Below are positions 24,388-35,965 of a stretch of 64,000 bases of DNA, in pieces. The stretch covers positions 1-64,000 of the forward strand of contig JAMYHL010000128.1 of the NCBI GenBank assembly GCA_025531455.1, written 5' to 3'. The stretch is from Apiotrichum sp. Y4204. Its lineage: Eukaryota; Basidiomycota; Tremellomycetes; Trichosporonales; Trichosporonaceae. The notes beneath the pieces are model-generated. The model searched no databases and was not told the DNA's origin. It saw only the letters and a list, made by a program, of their open reading frames with translations. Every line of letters begins with the position of its first letter. Within the stretch, counting starts at the first letter, position 1. Both the position numbers and the translations under genes were made by a program.

Positions 24388-25786
24388 GTGGGACCATAGC
24401 TTGATTGGGCTCCGAGGTCGTTGGCTGGCCTGTGGGCTCATTTTCTCATTGCCACCTTGTTACGACATACTGTACATGACGCAAAACTGCATCCCTTTTA
24501 CACAAAACGATCTTCTCCATGTCCCACGACTTCCCCTCACCCTTTCCTCACCTTACCGCCTCCCCCTATCCCTGCACGAGAGACTAGAAAGGTTTGCCAA
24601 CGAACATTGCGTTGCCATCAGCGCCCACATACCCCTGGAGCCGTGCTCGTAGATATCCGCGATGCCTCGACTCTGTAGAGTTTTGATGCATTTTGTTCTC
24701 TCATGAGCGTTAGCGTGCGTAGCTCGGGCTATTGTTTCAGATTAAAGTCGCAATTTCATGTCCTTGCAGTTGACTATGAGAAGACTGGGCGTTCATGGAA
24801 GATCCGAGCAGACACGGGAGGATGCGCAAAAAACGCCAGGCCATTCACCGGTCGTTGTTACTGGTAGTTGTTAGAAATGTTTAATGTTTGGGCTGATTCA
24901 GGCTTCACATATAGGTGTTTAGAGGTAGGACAACGCTTTTACTAATCGTCGACAGTAGTGTAGCCAACGGGTTCCGATGATCCTGCTTATTCCGGTGATC
25001 CGGTGGCTGCCATCGGTGGTTCCGATCTCCGATTCGGACGTTGCGGTGGACGGGACGATAGAGTAAGCACTCTCAGGTCTGATGAAAGCACAGACATGCG
25101 GACATGCGGACGTCATGTGGACAGCACGGCTGGCACAGGTAGCACGGACTGGCGGAGGCACTAGAGCAGAGGACGCAGAGCGGTGGTTTGTAACCCACCC
25201 AATTGAGAAAGGGCCATAACCTAACATGCTCATTCAAGTCCTGAGTATCATGACACATGCATGCATGCACGCGCCGATGCCGTGTACCGTGTGTGCGATC
25301 GTACCGAGATAATGCACATTCAGTGCCGCACTTGTGCATCATCAATCGCTCGCTACGCGCTACCGCTGCTCGCTACAGCGAGCAAGCTGAGGAGCTACTA
25401 GCAACTAGTAGACGGATCTGCCTCAGATGCATCAACCGCGCACTCTCGCCATCTCACATCCCCGTCTGAAGCAACGCAAACGGTATAAATACCACACGGG
25501 GTCAACGGTCTTCACTTTCGTTCCCATTCCAACAGCCATCAACAAGAATATTCAACGGCTTCGCACCGTTCTAGCTATCGCCACCATTCCGGCCCTTCGT
25601 TCCGTTCTCATCTCGCTCACAGTAGCGCTCTTTGCCATCATTCTCTCTACTCAGCTCCACTCCGGCCTGCGTGAACGGGCCCTCAACCTCTTCAGCGTCC
25701 TCTCCAAGTCCACCCCCACCGCCGTACCCCGCGCAACCTACCGATCGACTTCTTCCGTCGCTTCTCCCAACCCCAACTCCAACACC
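24388..25786. other. FKS1 3' region and pirin promoter/leader
   Basis: No gene supported between the FKS1 stop and the pirin ATG. A TATAAATA box is at 25484-25491, followed by a pyrimidine-rich leader. The pirin frame stays open through much of this leader (from 25427), see findings. Confidence 0.55.
25484..25491 (+). promoter_or_regulatory. TATA box upstream of the pirin gene
   Basis: TATAAATA sits about 300 bp before the preferred pirin ATG (25787). It is inside the longest upstream open frame, which argues that the Met at 25427 is not the real start. Confidence 0.55.
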
Positions 25787-26688
25787 ATGACTCCCAAATT
25801 CCTCTTCCGGCCCAGCGAGCAGCGCGGCGCCGCTGTCCACCCGGGCTTCCTTCGCACCTTCCACACCTTCTCGTGAGTACTTTGCTTTTGTCTCCAGGAT
25901 CGCTGTACTAATCGTCCAGGTTTGCCGACTATTACGACCCGCGATTTGAGCAGTTTGGCGCGCTCCGCGTCATCAACGAAGACCGCGTGACTGCCAGCAC
26001 CGGTTTCCCTACCCACCCTCACCGTGAGGCCGAGATCTTCTCGTATGTTGTCTCGGGCGAGCTCGCGCACAAGGACAGCATGGGCAACGTCGAGACGATG
26101 AAGCGCGGCGACATTCAGATGACCTCGGGTGGAAGCGGTATCCGCCACAGCGAGTACAACGACAACAAGGACACCGACGTGCACTTCCTCCAGATCTGGG
26201 CCCTCCCCGAAGCCAAGTACCGCGGAAAGAAGCCCGAGTACTTCACACGTCACTTTACCGACGCGCAGAAGCAGGACAAGTGGGCCCACATTGTTGCGCC
26301 CATCGCACAGGAGAAGGAGTTCGGCGTCGTACCCAAGCGCGAGGCTGAGGGTCCCACGCCCATCCACTCGAGCGTCAACGTCTTTGCCTCGCTCATCTCT
26401 TCCGGCAACAAGCTCGAGCACGCGCTCGTGCCCCGCCTGAACGCGACCGCCGACAACGGCAAGCTCGTCTACGTCCAGCTCGTCCAGACCACCGGCTACA
26501 ACCCCCGCGCCGCGCCCAAGGACGGCTCGTCGGCGGCCCTCATCAAGGTCACGATGGGCGACCAGGAGGCCACTCTTGGCGAGGGCGACGGTGTCTTTAT
26601 CACCAGCGTTAAAGTCGGCGACAACATCACCGTCGACAATGTCGGCAGCAAGGTCGCCGAGGTCCTTCTCTTTGAGATGGACGCGTAA
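25787..26688 (+). CDS. Pirin family protein
   Basis: Pirins are cupin-fold iron proteins; characterised members act as transcription cofactors or quercetin dioxygenases. Two exons (25787-25872 and 25920-26688) give 855 nt, 284 residues, the normal pirin length. The metal site is intact: THPHREAE supplies two His, and SGIRHSEYN supplies the third His and the Glu. The N-terminal half has the DPRF, FGALRVINEDRV and GDIQMTSGGSG stretches, and the C-terminal cupin half has GEGDGVFITSV. The start at 25787 sits in a good context (ccaacaccATGac) and matches family length. The frame is also open upstream to 25427, but a TATA box lies inside that part. Substrate is unknown. Confidence 0.93.
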
Positions 26689-28629
26689 GCTGCTAGCTCA
26701 TGTACTATAGACTGCAAGCCATTCATTTCATCATCCACCCGACGCCTTACATTCCATTCCGCCCATTCCCATAGAGTCGGTGTCTGATTTACGCCCTTGT
26801 CCGTAGCCTGTACTATGAAGATATGTCTTACGGAATCGTTGTTGCATGTGTTCGTTCAACAGTCTGATATATGGCCTGCCTGTGGTTACGTGCAATACTC
26901 ATGACCTTATGCTCCCCCTTGATTCCTCGCGTTGTACAAAGAACGTGGTAAGTATTTCCGAGCAGGGTGGATCGGGTGGATTGCGCCTCCATAGCGACCT
27001 GATTCCACCAAGAGCCGCCACAACAACCGAGGCGCTGAGAGAAAAGATGCAAACTTCTTGATGTGCTGTAACTCCCACCTTTTTGTTTTTACCTCTTTGA
27101 CCGTCATTGACCGCAACCGGATACTCTACACCTGCAGGTGGCACTCCGGATGGCGGTGGGTCGTCCTGAAGGCTTGGTGCAGTCTCCTGTCATCCATAGT
27201 TGTGCAGAATTTTCACTGACCGGAGATTGACCAGCACACAGGTCACTCACTGGCTTGCAACTCGCAGCTTATCAACGTGGTCAGGCAGTCAACCTAGCCA
27301 CAGCCTGAGTGATGCACCAAGTCTTTCGTCCCAGTTGTTGCACCCTGAGACTCGTCCTGTTCAACGCCACACTATGGCCGTCAATCCTTCACTGGCTCTT
27401 GGGCCAGCACATGTCATGTGGGAGGCAGTCAGCGTACTTCTGCTGTGTTCAATATTTTCCATTCACTGCTGCTGACATCTCCGTCTCGTAGCTCTGTCGG
27501 AATACGAAGACATTGGTGTCACTGTTTGAACAGCCAATGCAGCTGGAATCGTTGTCCGCTCGAAATCTATGTGGAGACTTGAGCACTCGGAGCACCTGGC
27601 TGTTTAGTTTTACTAATCTGTCGTTGTTGATGATCGGCGATGCTGAACACTTTCCACATGCAATAAATAGCCCTTCTTTTGCTTTAGGCTAGTGTCTTTG
27701 ATGATCAATAGAGCCATTCAGGGCAGCGCGACTAATAAAGGAACTGGTGGCCTGGGGGCGCCTTCTTTCATTTTCAGGTGCGCGCGCGATCGATGAAAGC
27801 ATTTCTCTTGTTTGTCGCTCTTGTTTGTCGCTGTCCGCGCTCTCCGTCCCTTCTCCCAAGCCGCTCATGCGCTCCATGCCCATCAACCTTTGCTTTTCCA
27901 GCTTGTTATTGTTTGGCCCCTGCACCCGTGCCCCCCCCCCCCCCCATTGCTAGCTCGCTGATCATGCTACAGAATGTGTACGCCCCCCGAGGACAGAGTA
28001 CAAAGGCATGCCCCGAGAGTACGAGAGGACGAGAGAGTCCAAGGTGAGGTGCGGCTAGTGCGCTGCTACTGAGACCTACATTCAGACAACACTGGCACTA
28101 AGAAGCACAGAAGTACGGCGTGAGACGCAGCTTTACGTTCTTCACAAGCACTTTAGTATCCACCAAATCTCGTCGCGTCGCGTCCCTATTTACCCTTCTC
28201 TCACATCTCAGCACCGCCGCACGCGTTCTCCTCGTCGCGACGTGTGTCGCCTCCTTTCTTTAGTTTAGCACACACAGCCTTACTGCCCTGCGATCCTGCG
28301 CAATCCTCCGGTCACCCTCCGGTCCTCCAGTCGTCTGCTTATCGTGTATAATCGGCAGCGAGCCGTGCGCGATCCACACCCGGGGGTCATCGTCTCTGCC
28401 GATCATTGATCGGCCAACACACCCACCCACCCATCGACACCCGCTCCGCCACATATTCTGATCTCCGGGTCTTTGGAGCTCTGGAAGAGTCTGTCACGGC
28501 CACACCGCATCCGGTTGGCTTGTTGATTACCCAGCGCAGTGACAGCTTTGCCCTCACCGCCGTCAATCTACCCCTTCCTCACTCCACTGTGCGCTCGCTT
28601 CCTCGCCACCCATAGTGCTAGCGCCAGCA
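26689..28629. other. 1.9-kb intergenic region
   Basis: No gene recognised. A 15-base C run lies at 27931-27945. The last 400 bp are C/T-rich and probably form the leader of the next gene. Confidence 0.55.
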
Positions 28630-31600
28630 ATGGCCTTCCACCCAGGCTTGTCGCGCACGACGACGACGTCGACCACCTCGACGACCTATTCGCCCGGCCT
28701 TGGCTCGACCGTGACCTCGTTCTCGAGCGTGCCTCTCTCGAGCCGCAGCTCGTTCAAGCCTCCGTCTCCCGGCTCGGCATCGCAGTCGGGTTTGACGGTA
28801 AAGAACAGCACAGATCGTGATGCTGCTTCATTTACTGGCATGGGACCTCAGGTCAGGGATCTCGACCAGTGGGGATATCTCTACTCTCTCCGTGTAGCGT
28901 GCGTGTGGATATGCCTCCAGCGACTGAAAGTACTGACTCGCCCAGAGCGCTCCAACAGCGCCTCAAGTCATCAGCCGGCACGCCGGGGCAGCCTAATGCA
29001 CCCTTCCTTCCTCCGCAGACTCCTCCCACTTCGCCGATTGCTTCTCGTTTCAGCGTCTCGTCTGCGAGCTCACGCATGACCGCAGTGCCCGCCGATCAAC
29101 TCCACAACGAAGCGGACAAGACGATCAAGCGCAAAAAGTCCGGACTTCGCATTTCGATATCGGGTGGCAAGGGCGATGTCAAGTTTCCGAAGGATTTCCT
29201 GTTGGAGTTTTGGGGCCGGCTCTCCGTCGAAGAGGGCGACAGCAACGGTGCGTGGCGCCAGGCCGTCCACAACTTCCTGCTGCTCGTTCAGAAGCGGGGG
29301 ACCAAGACGGCTCAGGCCAACATGCGCGAGATTGCCGCCTTACTCCAAAGTACGTGCTGTGCTGTTTGGCTGAAAAGGTTCCTAACGAATGTAGCATTCG
29401 GAACCTGCCTTCCGCCTGTCGGCCCAACATCTGTTTCTCACGAGGAGCACCGCGCACATCTCATCCGGGTGCTATACGAGTTTCTTCCTGAGTCGACCTA
29501 CTTTGCAACCTCAAAGAGTGACAAAGACAAGAACCTTCTTCTCCGCCTGCGGTCCGAGCTCCAAGGACTTATGCTCCAGTCCCCTACAAACCACGAAGCC
29601 GAATTCTCCCCGATCCTCCAAATGAATGGTGTCGCTGCTAAGGCGGCGACTGGCAATCGGTCATCTCAATCCGGGCTCAGTCCCCTCAACGGCCGCAGCT
29701 CATTCAGTGCCCACAGCCCCAGCAGCCCTCACAACCCTCACAGCTTTGAATCTCCCAGTGGCCCTCATCCTGCGCGCCCCTCGTCCTCCCAAGTTCACCA
29801 GGTGCAGCGCAAGCCGAGTCCGCAATGGGAAGGGGTCGAGACGGAGACCCCCAACGCCGATCTCTTCGATGTAGTGGGCATGCTCTGGGGCGTGCCACGT
29901 TACGCCCTGGAGGGCGATCTCGAAATCTTTCAACAGTCGGGATCCCTCGAGAAGCTTTACCTGCACGACTTGAAGACTCGCCTTACAGTTCTCGCCCGTT
30001 CAAACGAGCCGTCCGCCAAAGTACGCCAGGCAGCTTTGTCTGGCACTCTGGCCTCGTTGCTCGCATCATTCCCGGACCTCATCCGCCCCGGCTCACCTGG
30101 CACAGGCTTTGCGCAAGCGGCTGAGACCCCTTCGCAAACGTTCTTCACTCCTCCTCGCAAGTCCGCCGTGTTCGCCCATATGGTGCGGCGTGCGGCCGAA
30201 GGCGGAAACACCATCCGTGCCGCTGCTCTTCTTGAACATTGCCAAAGCATCTGGGATGTGGAGAGCCAGGCGGAGAAAGAACGCCAAGTGGAGACGCTAT
30301 ATCGTCGCTGGACAGCCACTGCGGGTACCCCTGAGGAGGCAGTCTGGGTCGATCAGCTGGCCGAGGCCGTTGGCGACCTGGCTTTGATTTTGTCTCCCTC
30401 AGAGCCTCCGACGCGGATTTTAGAGCATATTCGTGCCCAGTTTATCTCGGACCTTGCCGACTCTCTGCGATCCATTTTCCCGACGACCAGCTTGCCGCCG
30501 CCGCCTGTACCTTTGGCGCTGATCCCTGTCCTCAATGCTGCTCCATCGGTGTTCTTGCGTTCGAAGCAGTCCACCAGCACTCTCAGCGACCTTGCAGATG
30601 ATCTTCGCGCTGCAGCAGTAGGCGAATACGTCATGGCGGCGAGCGAGATGGGCATTCACCAGTATCAGCTCGGCACGCGAACCGGTGAGAGCGGGAAGGA
30701 CGCTGTTGTGGAAGGTTTTGAGAAGCTTGCCGGGTGGATTGACAGTGAGGTGTGCAACATTCGCAAGGTCTGGGGTCAAGGGTTGGGACCAGCTTTGGAT
30801 CCAGCTTCAATTGTCATTCAGAAACAACTGCCGCTTTTCCTCGCGGAGATACAAGTCCTCGAGACCGCCACTGGTTCGTCGTCTTCGGAAGTATTCGTGC
30901 TGTACGAGGTCACCTCCCGCCTCCTTGCGCTTTGGGACCAGTTGTGCCCTGGCGTCGATCACGCTTTTGATCTGGATGGCTTCTTTGAACCGCACGTTGT
31001 GACGTGGCTGCGTGAAACCGAGGTTAATGAGACCCATCAGTGGGTGGCACGTACGATCGGCATGGACCAGTGGATTCCTGAGGGCGACGGTCGTTACTCT
31101 CAGAGCGTCACCGACCTATTCGAGTTCATTCGCAGCTCAACTCAGCTGGTTCGCGACCTGCCTTTGAGCGAATACAAGCGTGCTGTATTCCTGATCGACA
31201 TGGCCAAGGTGAGTGCAAACGCAAGTCTGTTATTGACAACAGACTGCCTCCATCGCCGTGACCGAGTACTCCAAATCGGTACACATGCTTTTCCAAGCGG
31301 AGTTGTCACCGCCAAGGACGACAACCAAAGAAAGCGCAATGCCTAGCCTATCAATGGGAGGTAAGGCTGGGGCTTGGCTCGCCAAGGGTCGTCATGCGGT
31401 GCAGAAGGTGGAACAGAAACTCGTGACCAACAAGGCCGATGGGTTCCTCATTCCGACTGCCGCTCTTGTGAAGCTCACCAACATAGGAGCTGCCAAGGCG
31501 TCGCTAGAGGATGTCGGCTACTTTATGGAGGCCGACCAGTGTGCCCGTGTCATTCGCGAGCGGAGATTGAGCCGCACCTTTGAGAAGCCGGATAGTCAGC

Positions 31601-32790
31601 GCTTCACCGTCACGGTCATGCGGGGACAGAACCTTCTGACGCGGTCTGGAAAGCCCGCCGACGCTTTGGTTACTGTCATTGACAAGGACAGTGGTGAGCG
31701 ATTGTTCAAGTCACGCACGGTTCTGGAGTCGGAGGACCCTAGGTGGGAACAAACCTTTGAGCTCCAGGTCGGTGCCCAGAAGATCCTCACCCTGGATGCG
31801 CTCGACCGCCAGTTGGTCGGTAAACACGAACCTATTGGGTCTCGCACTTTCAAGCTCGACCCCAGCATGTTTGTGGATATGCCTGTCCGTGACGTAGTTC
31901 TTCCGCTGTCGCCCCGCGGATTGGTTCACCTGCGCGTTAGCCTCGACACGAGCTCGGTATATGATGTCGCATACCACCTTGCCTCCGCATCGCGGCATCT
32001 GGAAAACACGGCCACGGATATGGTTCTCGAGATTGTGGATCGCATGGCAGAGTTTGCCAGTGCGCACCTTTCGCGCAACAAACTCCACCTTGTCACTAAA
32101 CCACTTCGCGATCGGAAACGTGGGCACGTCACACTCACCGACGTTGAGATTGACAACTCGCTCGCACTTCTCTTTGACTACCTCGACGCAAATGTAAGCA
32201 ACATTCTCTTGTCCGAATGCTGACTTCAGTTTGCCCTGTTCCACTCGACCCTGACCGATGAAACTCGTCTTACTGTTATGCTTGCTTTGTGGCGCCGCAC
32301 TGTGGACATTCTAATCTCCCTCCTTATCCCACCACTGTCCGACCGTCCGGCATCGAACGTCATGCTTGCTCCTCCGGAGGTGGACCTTGTGTTCAAGTGG
32401 CTGCAGCAGCTGAAGGCCTTCTTCAATGCTGCCGAGAACGGCGTCGAGCATGGGGTCCCCTGTTCCCAGCTCCAAGTTGGCGGATACAAGGACATGCTCC
32501 TGATCGGACAATACCTTGACCTTCCAACTCCGGCGCTGCGCGAACGCGCCACAGCGGCTGTCCACGCTGCAAGCTCTGTTGTCTCTTCCTCCCCTGTGGA
32601 CCGCATGCGCACACTCAATATCAATGGTGGTACTGGAAGTGCTCGGGGCCGCGTAGACGAAGACAACGAGCGTATGGCCGAGGTCATGCTTCGCATCCTT
32701 CGCATGCGCCCGGACACGAGCGACTTCCTGCAAGCTCAGCTCGCCATCCTGCTCAAAAGCAAAGTTGACCGCCAGCGCGGAATTCTATAA
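28630..32790 (+). CDS. Munc13/UNC-13-like protein with MUN and C2 domains
   Basis: Fungal relatives (S. pombe Ync13) act at the plasma membrane in vesicle priming and coordination of exo- and endocytosis during septation. Five exons (28630-28898, 28931-29349, 29395-31208, 31243-32193, 32230-32790) give 4014 nt, 1337 residues. A Ser/Thr/Pro-rich N terminus of about 150 residues is followed by KFPKDFLLEFWGRLSVEEG, a long helical MUN part (DLFDVVGMLWGVPRY; TDLFEFIRSSTQL) and a C2 domain (FTVTVMRGQNLLTRSGKP; ESEDPRWEQTFEL). The last helical part ends in IDNSLALLFDYLDANF and VDLVFKWLQQLKAFF. The first intron (28899-28930, 32 nt) is the least certain; a 29-nt alternative two codons upstream also keeps frame. 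The C2 acidic residues (DKDSG, SEDP) suggest but do not prove calcium or lipid binding. Confidence 0.85.
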
Positions 32791-32990
32791 TACCTCTACT
32801 CTGATAAAGAAACACACGAGAACCAGTGACCACAGCAGCACTGCTGTTCATTACCATCACGCACCGAGATATACCTTTGTACCGAATACCATATGCAATG
32901 ACATCGTATCATACGGAACGTTAGGGAACTAATTACAGCGATCCTCATAATCATCAACTACTAATGTCCCTATGCAGCACTCGTAACATT

Positions 32991-34817
32991 TCAGTTGCCC
33001 CCATTGACGCCGACGCGGACGGAAGGCTTCGCATGACCGGGGTCGCCGCCGTTGACGCCTACGCGGTTGTTGTCGGGTTTCTTCTGACCAGGGTCACCGC
33101 CGTTGACGCCAACACGGATGTCTTCAGGCTTCTTGTGTCCAGGATCACCGCCATTAACGCCGACACGATACGAAGGCTTCGGAAGGTCCTTACCCCCGTC
33201 GACGCCGACACGGTCCTTGGTCTTGCCGTTGCTCGCCGCTTTGCCCGGGTCGTTCGCGACCTTTGTCGGGCCGTTGGTATTGACCGTATCGCCGCCCTTG
33301 TTCTTTCCCTTGCCCGCGCCTGCCTTGTTCGGGTCGGCGGCCACTTTAACCCGGCTATCGGTCGGATGCTTGCCCTTCGACGGATCACTGGCAACCTTGA
33401 TGCCGTTGTTGATGTCTACAGCCTTATCATCAGGCTTTTCGTCACCTTTGTTGGGATCGGCGGCGACCTTCACACCGGGGTCATCGGGGCGAGGTCCCCT
33501 CTGGTTACCGTTCGGACCGTCGACCGGCTTTTTGGCATTGGCACCCTTGTTAGGGTCAGCCGCAACCTTGACATCGTTATCCGAGGGACGCTTTCCGCCT
33601 TTAGTCGGGTCATTTGCCACCTTCACACCATTGTCGACGTCGACAGCCTTGTCGTTAGGTTTCTTGTTGGGTCCGACTTTGTTCGGATCGGCGGCGACCT
33701 TGACGCCGGCGTCGACCGGGCGCGGCCCCTTTTGCTTTCCGTTGTTGTCGACGGGTTTCTTTCCTGTGATCCTGTTGGGATCCGCAGCGACCTTGACGCC
33801 GTTATCGACATCCACAGCCTTGTCGTTAGGCTTCTTGACACCGCCCTTGTTTGGATCGGCGGCCATCTTGACACCGGCGTCGTCGGGACGCGGACCCTTC
33901 TGATTGCCGTTGTTCTCAACCGGTTTCTTGCCCGAGGTCTTATTGGGGTCCGTAGCGACCTTGACGCCAGCGTTGTCTGGACGTGGCTCCTTCTGGTTGC
34001 CGTTGTTGTCGGCCGGCTTCTTGCCTGATACCTTGTTCGGATCGTTGGCGACGTTGACTTTGGTCCCATTATCGATATCTACAGCCTTGTCGTTGGGCTT
34101 CTTCGCGCCGCCCTTGTTGGGGTCCGCGGCGACTTTGACGTTGCTGTCGTCTGGACCCGGTCCCTTCTGGTTGCCGTTGTTGTCGACAGGTTTCTTCCCG
34201 GTGATCTTATTGGGATCGTTTGCGACGTGGACAGAATCGTCATCAGGAAGAGGCCCCTTCTGGTTGCCGTTTGGGCCTTCGACTGGTTTTTTGGCACTAG
34301 CCTTGTTGGGATCGTTGGCGACTCGGGAGCCATCGTCCGGACGCGGGCCTTTCTCCATCCCATTTGGCCCATCGACGGGTTTCTTGTTGGCACCCTTACC
34401 CGGGTCGTTGGCGACTTTGGCGTCGTCGTGGGGATTCGCCATCTGATCACTGGGCTTCTTCCCGGCCGTCTTGCCCGGATCCTGAGCGACCTTGACCTTG
34501 GGATCGGCCGTATCTGCCGTGAAGCTGCTAGCGGTGTTCAGCTTCTGCCTCGCGTGAAACTTGTCCAAAGCGGCCTGGAGGTTCGGGTCGACGTAGCCTT
34601 CGAGGTATCCGCAGAATCCGCCGGGTACGGGTGCGCAAACGTTGCGCCGGCGGAGGTCTGGATCTGCCTCGGCATCGGCGTCGCGGCTGTGAACGACGTT
34701 GGGTGGGTGGCGAGGGAGTGTCGCATCGACCCAGCTATGCTCGAGTGCGCGGTCGTTGACAGTGTCAATGGGGAGGGCAGTGGCGAGTGGCACTAGTGCC
34801 AGGAGCGCGAGGCGCAT
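32991..34817 (-). CDS. Secreted, intronless repeat protein of unknown function
   Basis: I recognise no family. A single 608-codon exon starts at 34817 with a clear signal peptide (MRLALLALVPLATALP). A short acidic pro-region follows, ending in a basic site (DLRRR), then a segment with the only two cysteines (NVCAPVPGGFCGYL). From about residue 105 the protein is built of some 17 degenerate units centred on VKVAADPNK, alternating with GKKPVDNNGNQKGPRPDD or KKPNDKAVDVDNG. The last 80 residues are RVGVNGGDPGHKKP-type repeats. It is highly hydrophilic (K, D, N, P, G) and probably disordered. The C-rich leader has a 17-base C tract (coding strand) 22 nt before the ATG. The signal peptide, absence of stops and periodicity make it a real gene. 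A cell-wall or extracellular role is inference. Confidence 0.85.
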   Translation of the reverse strand: MRLALLALVPLATALPIDTVNDRALEHSWVDATLPRHPPNVVHSRDADAEADPDLRRRNVCAPVPGGFCGYLEGYVDPNLQAALDKFHARQKLNTASSFTADTADPKVKVAQDPGKTAGKKPSDQMANPHDDAKVANDPGKGANKKPVDGPNGMEKGPRPDDGSRVANDPNKASAKKPVEGPNGNQKGPLPDDDSVHVANDPNKITGKKPVDNNGNQKGPGPDDSNVKVAADPNKGGAKKPNDKAVDIDNGTKVNVANDPNKVSGKKPADNNGNQKEPRPDNAGVKVATDPNKTSGKKPVENNGNQKGPRPDDAGVKMAADPNKGGVKKPNDKAVDVDNGVKVAADPNRITGKKPVDNNGKQKGPRPVDAGVKVAADPNKVGPNKKPNDKAVDVDNGVKVANDPTKGGKRPSDNDVKVAADPNKGANAKKPVDGPNGNQRGPRPDDPGVKVAADPNKGDEKPDDKAVDINNGIKVASDPSKGKHPTDSRVKVAADPNKAGAGKGKNKGGDTVNTNGPTKVANDPGKAASNGKTKDRVGVDGGKDLPKPSYRVGVNGGDPGHKKPEDIRVGVNGGDPGQKKPDNNRVGVNGGDPGHAKPSVRVGVNGGN

Positions 34818-34839
34818 CGTGAACGCTGACCGAAGAAGT

Positions 34840-34856
34840 GGGGGGGGGGGGGGGGG
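34840..34856 (-). repeat. 17-base G tract (C on the coding strand) in the leader
   Basis: Homopolymer lying 22-39 nt upstream of the start codon of the secreted repeat protein. Confidence 0.85.
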
Positions 34857-35965
34857 CAGACAGCAAGCAGTAATACGGAGGACAAGTGACTGTGCGACAG
34901 ATGATGAGAGGATATGATGAGTAGGGTCGTCAGTGTTACCTGCTGCGCAGCTTTTCTATCAACTGTGGCCAGCCTGTCCGACCAGTACACGCTGAGGGGC
35001 GCACGGACTCATACAAAACACAGAACCACTCATAAGTTTGCGATTGATACGCCACGCACTAGCTAGCCTTTGTGTCTTGTGTGGTGAACGCGTTGCGGGC
35101 ACGAAGGATGAGAAGGACAGAAACTAGAGACAAGACCAAAACGGACGCGCCAAGAATTGGTGATCACTGCGCGGATGCGAAGCATTTTGCGACCTCAACA
35201 ACTGCCGTCTACAGTACCATATACTGTAACCGCCAAAGAAAGTGATCAGTAGCGGACGGTGCATTCATTCATGCCAGCACAGCCCGTCGAATACCGCCCC
35301 AGCGCCCCACATTCCCTCGAGGATAGGCCTGTTCTGTACACAGATTCACAGATCCACAGGCCACAAATGAGCAGGGAGGCATGCATTCCGCCTTACAGCG
35401 GAAACACCGCCCTGGACACACTTGTCAAAATGCTCGAGTGCTCGAGATGTTCTCAAGCTGTCGGCAGTGTCCAGATTGTCTCGGTCTCGCTCCACTGATG
35501 CACACAGCTGTCCTTATCCTGGTCCCAAGCGCGGGCTTGGCGGTCGATCGAAAAAGAATGGGAGAAGGTGGCGGTGCGAAAGAACGGAATGCCAGACAAC
35601 GCCAATCCAAAGTCTGGCCTGGGGCCCAGAAGCCAGAGGCCCATTCCCCGGAATTGTCACCTGATCGCCACACAAGATCCTCAGTCACGTTGTAATCTGA
35701 CCCCCCCAGGCCCCAGGTACCCAGGTGCATTGTGTCGGTTTTTTTCTTGTCCGTTCTCATTTCCATTCTGCGGACATGGCCGCCGCGCGCAGGGAGCGAG
35801 CCAAGTGATAACGTGATCGCGACTCGACAATGCGAACACATGAGCACGACTTGAACGGTCGCGAACACACTAAGGCTCAGGCAACAACGACGAGAACTCG
35901 AGGTATCGTCAACAGTAGATAGATACATACATCTCTTCACACTTCCCGACACCTATTTGCCCGCC
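34857..35965. other. Divergent promoter, secreted protein / mitochondrial carrier
   Basis: About 1.1 kb with no supported gene. Short frames on both strands overlap each other and match nothing I know. It must carry both promoters. Confidence 0.5.

Noticed and set aside
32964..34028. 354-codon + strand frame opposite the secreted repeat protein
   Set aside because: It is the antisense of repeated DPNK/GKKP codons and simply inherits the repeat. The minus strand has the signal peptide.
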